Under the pieces are notes generated by a model. It had not been told where the DNA came from and searched no databases. It worked only from the letters and a program-made list of their open reading frames with translations. From Streptomyces ardesiacus (lineage in GTDB: Bacteria > Actinomycetota > Actinomycetes > Streptomycetales > Streptomycetaceae), in contig NZ_BEWC01000001.1 of assembly GCF_003112575.1 (NCBI RefSeq), forward strand, positions 1,116,001 through 1,180,000: a stretch of DNA of 64,000 nt. Direction: 5' to 3'. The first letter of the stretch is position 1; each line of letters opens with the position of its first letter. A program made the translations under genes and the position numbers. This document shows, in pieces, positions 63,634 through 64,000 of this stretch.

Positions 63634-64000
63634 TCAGCGGCGCGCCAGATACAGGGCCACCGCCCTGTGCAGCACCCTGTTCAGCGGATAGTCCCACTCA
63701 CCCAGGTACTCGACGGCCTGCCCGCCCGCGCCGACCTTGAACCGGAGCAGTCCGAGCAGGTGGTTGTCCTCGTCCAGTGTGTCGGTGATGCCGCGGAAGT
63801 CGTAGACGGCCGCGCCCAGTTCACGGGCGTCGCACATCATGCGCCACTGAAGGGCGTTGTTCGGCTGCACCTCGCGCCGGCGGCTGGTGGAGGCGCCGTA
63901 GGAGTACCAGACGTGTTCGCCCACCGTCAGCATCGTGGCCGCGGCCAGCACCTCGCCGTCGTGGTGGGCGAGGTACAGGCGCATGCGGTCCGGGTCCTCG
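63634..64000 (-). CDS. FemAB/FmhB-type peptidyltransferase, N-terminal part outside window
   Basis: C-terminal 120 or so residues of a protein open through the right edge. AAATMLTVGEHVWYSYGAS, EVQPNNALQWRMMCDARELGA and YDFRGI are the GNAT-like second domain of Fem ligases, which add amino acids from aminoacyl-tRNA to the peptidoglycan bridge (Gly in Streptomyces). Stop at 63634; start codon beyond the window. Confidence 0.85.
   Translation of the reverse strand, partial: EDPDRMRLYLAHHDGEVLAAATMLTVGEHVWYSYGASTSRRREVQPNNALQWRMMCDARELGAAVYDFRGITDTLDEDNHLLGLLRFKVGAGGQAVEYLGEWDYPLNRVLHRAVALYLARR

Overview
The window is about 72-74% G+C by eye, with strong third-position G/C bias, frequent GTG starts and many 4-base stop/start overlaps. 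Together with a gvpOAFGYZJLSK-type gas-vesicle cluster, a two-domain clade-2 catalase, many LacI/TetR/GntR regulators and secreted glycan-active proteins, this points to a chromosomal segment of a Streptomyces or close relative. I see no rRNA, tRNA, CRISPR array, transposase or phage gene. Both edges cut genes: a GH10 xylanase at the left and a FemAB-type transferase at the right.

Layout. 1-10.6 kb: secreted xylanase (5' missing), a RsbW-like ATPase facing a STAS antagonist, a small hypothetical gene, then a glycerolipid-looking block (tetR-glpD divergent from an alkylglycerone-phosphate-synthase-like flavoenzyme and a diacylglycerol kinase), a large catalase and a small secreted protein. 10.6-18.1 kb: a carbohydrate uptake operon on the minus strand (regulator, binding protein, two permeases, D-2-hydroxyacid dehydrogenase, DUF2264 enzyme), controlled by an unusual regulator with a DeoR-type DNA-binding domain and a LacI-type sugar-binding domain. 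18.1-24.1 kb: a ten-gene gas-vesicle operon with a methyltransferase just upstream. 24.3-28.3 kb: tetR with a divergent alcohol dehydrogenase, a terD gene, and a BlaI/M56-peptidase pair. 28.4-31.6 kb: a cobalamin riboswitch followed by a BtuF-BtuC-BtuD uptake operon. 31.7-34.9 kb: a flavodoxin-like reductase, an ABC-F protein and a divergent GNAT, each of the last two preceded by a short leader ORF.

34.9-42.9 kb: a LacI-controlled catabolic locus (flavoenzyme, HyuA-like ATPase without its usual HyuB partner, a small HExxH protein, a permease, a Tat-exported five-bladed-propeller glycosidase-like protein). This is the least explained block and the best candidate for an undescribed pathway. 43-45.3 kb: tetR-MFS drug efflux. 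45.4-48.6 kb: a CstR-type persulfide-responsive regulon (rhodanese, cstR, TauE exporter, CstB-like persulfide dioxygenase-rhodanese) with three near-identical ATACCC-N4-GGGTAT operators. 48.9-53.7 kb: phosphoketolase translationally coupled to a GH65 glycoside phosphorylase. 53.7-64 kb: secreted and small proteins, arginine deiminase, a GntR-TauE pair, a DMT transporter, an H1-like Ala/Lys-rich DNA-binding protein, a lipoprotein, a coiled-coil protein, an SGNH esterase, a glutamine amidotransferase and the FemAB fragment.

The window mixes stress and redox defence (catalase, CstR regulon, TerD, sigma-factor switch), carbon acquisition (three glycan or sugar loci, phosphoketolase) and drug handling (MFS, ABC-F, GNAT). 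Several regulators have recognisable palindromic operators next to the genes they probably control, so control circuits can be read more directly here than usual.
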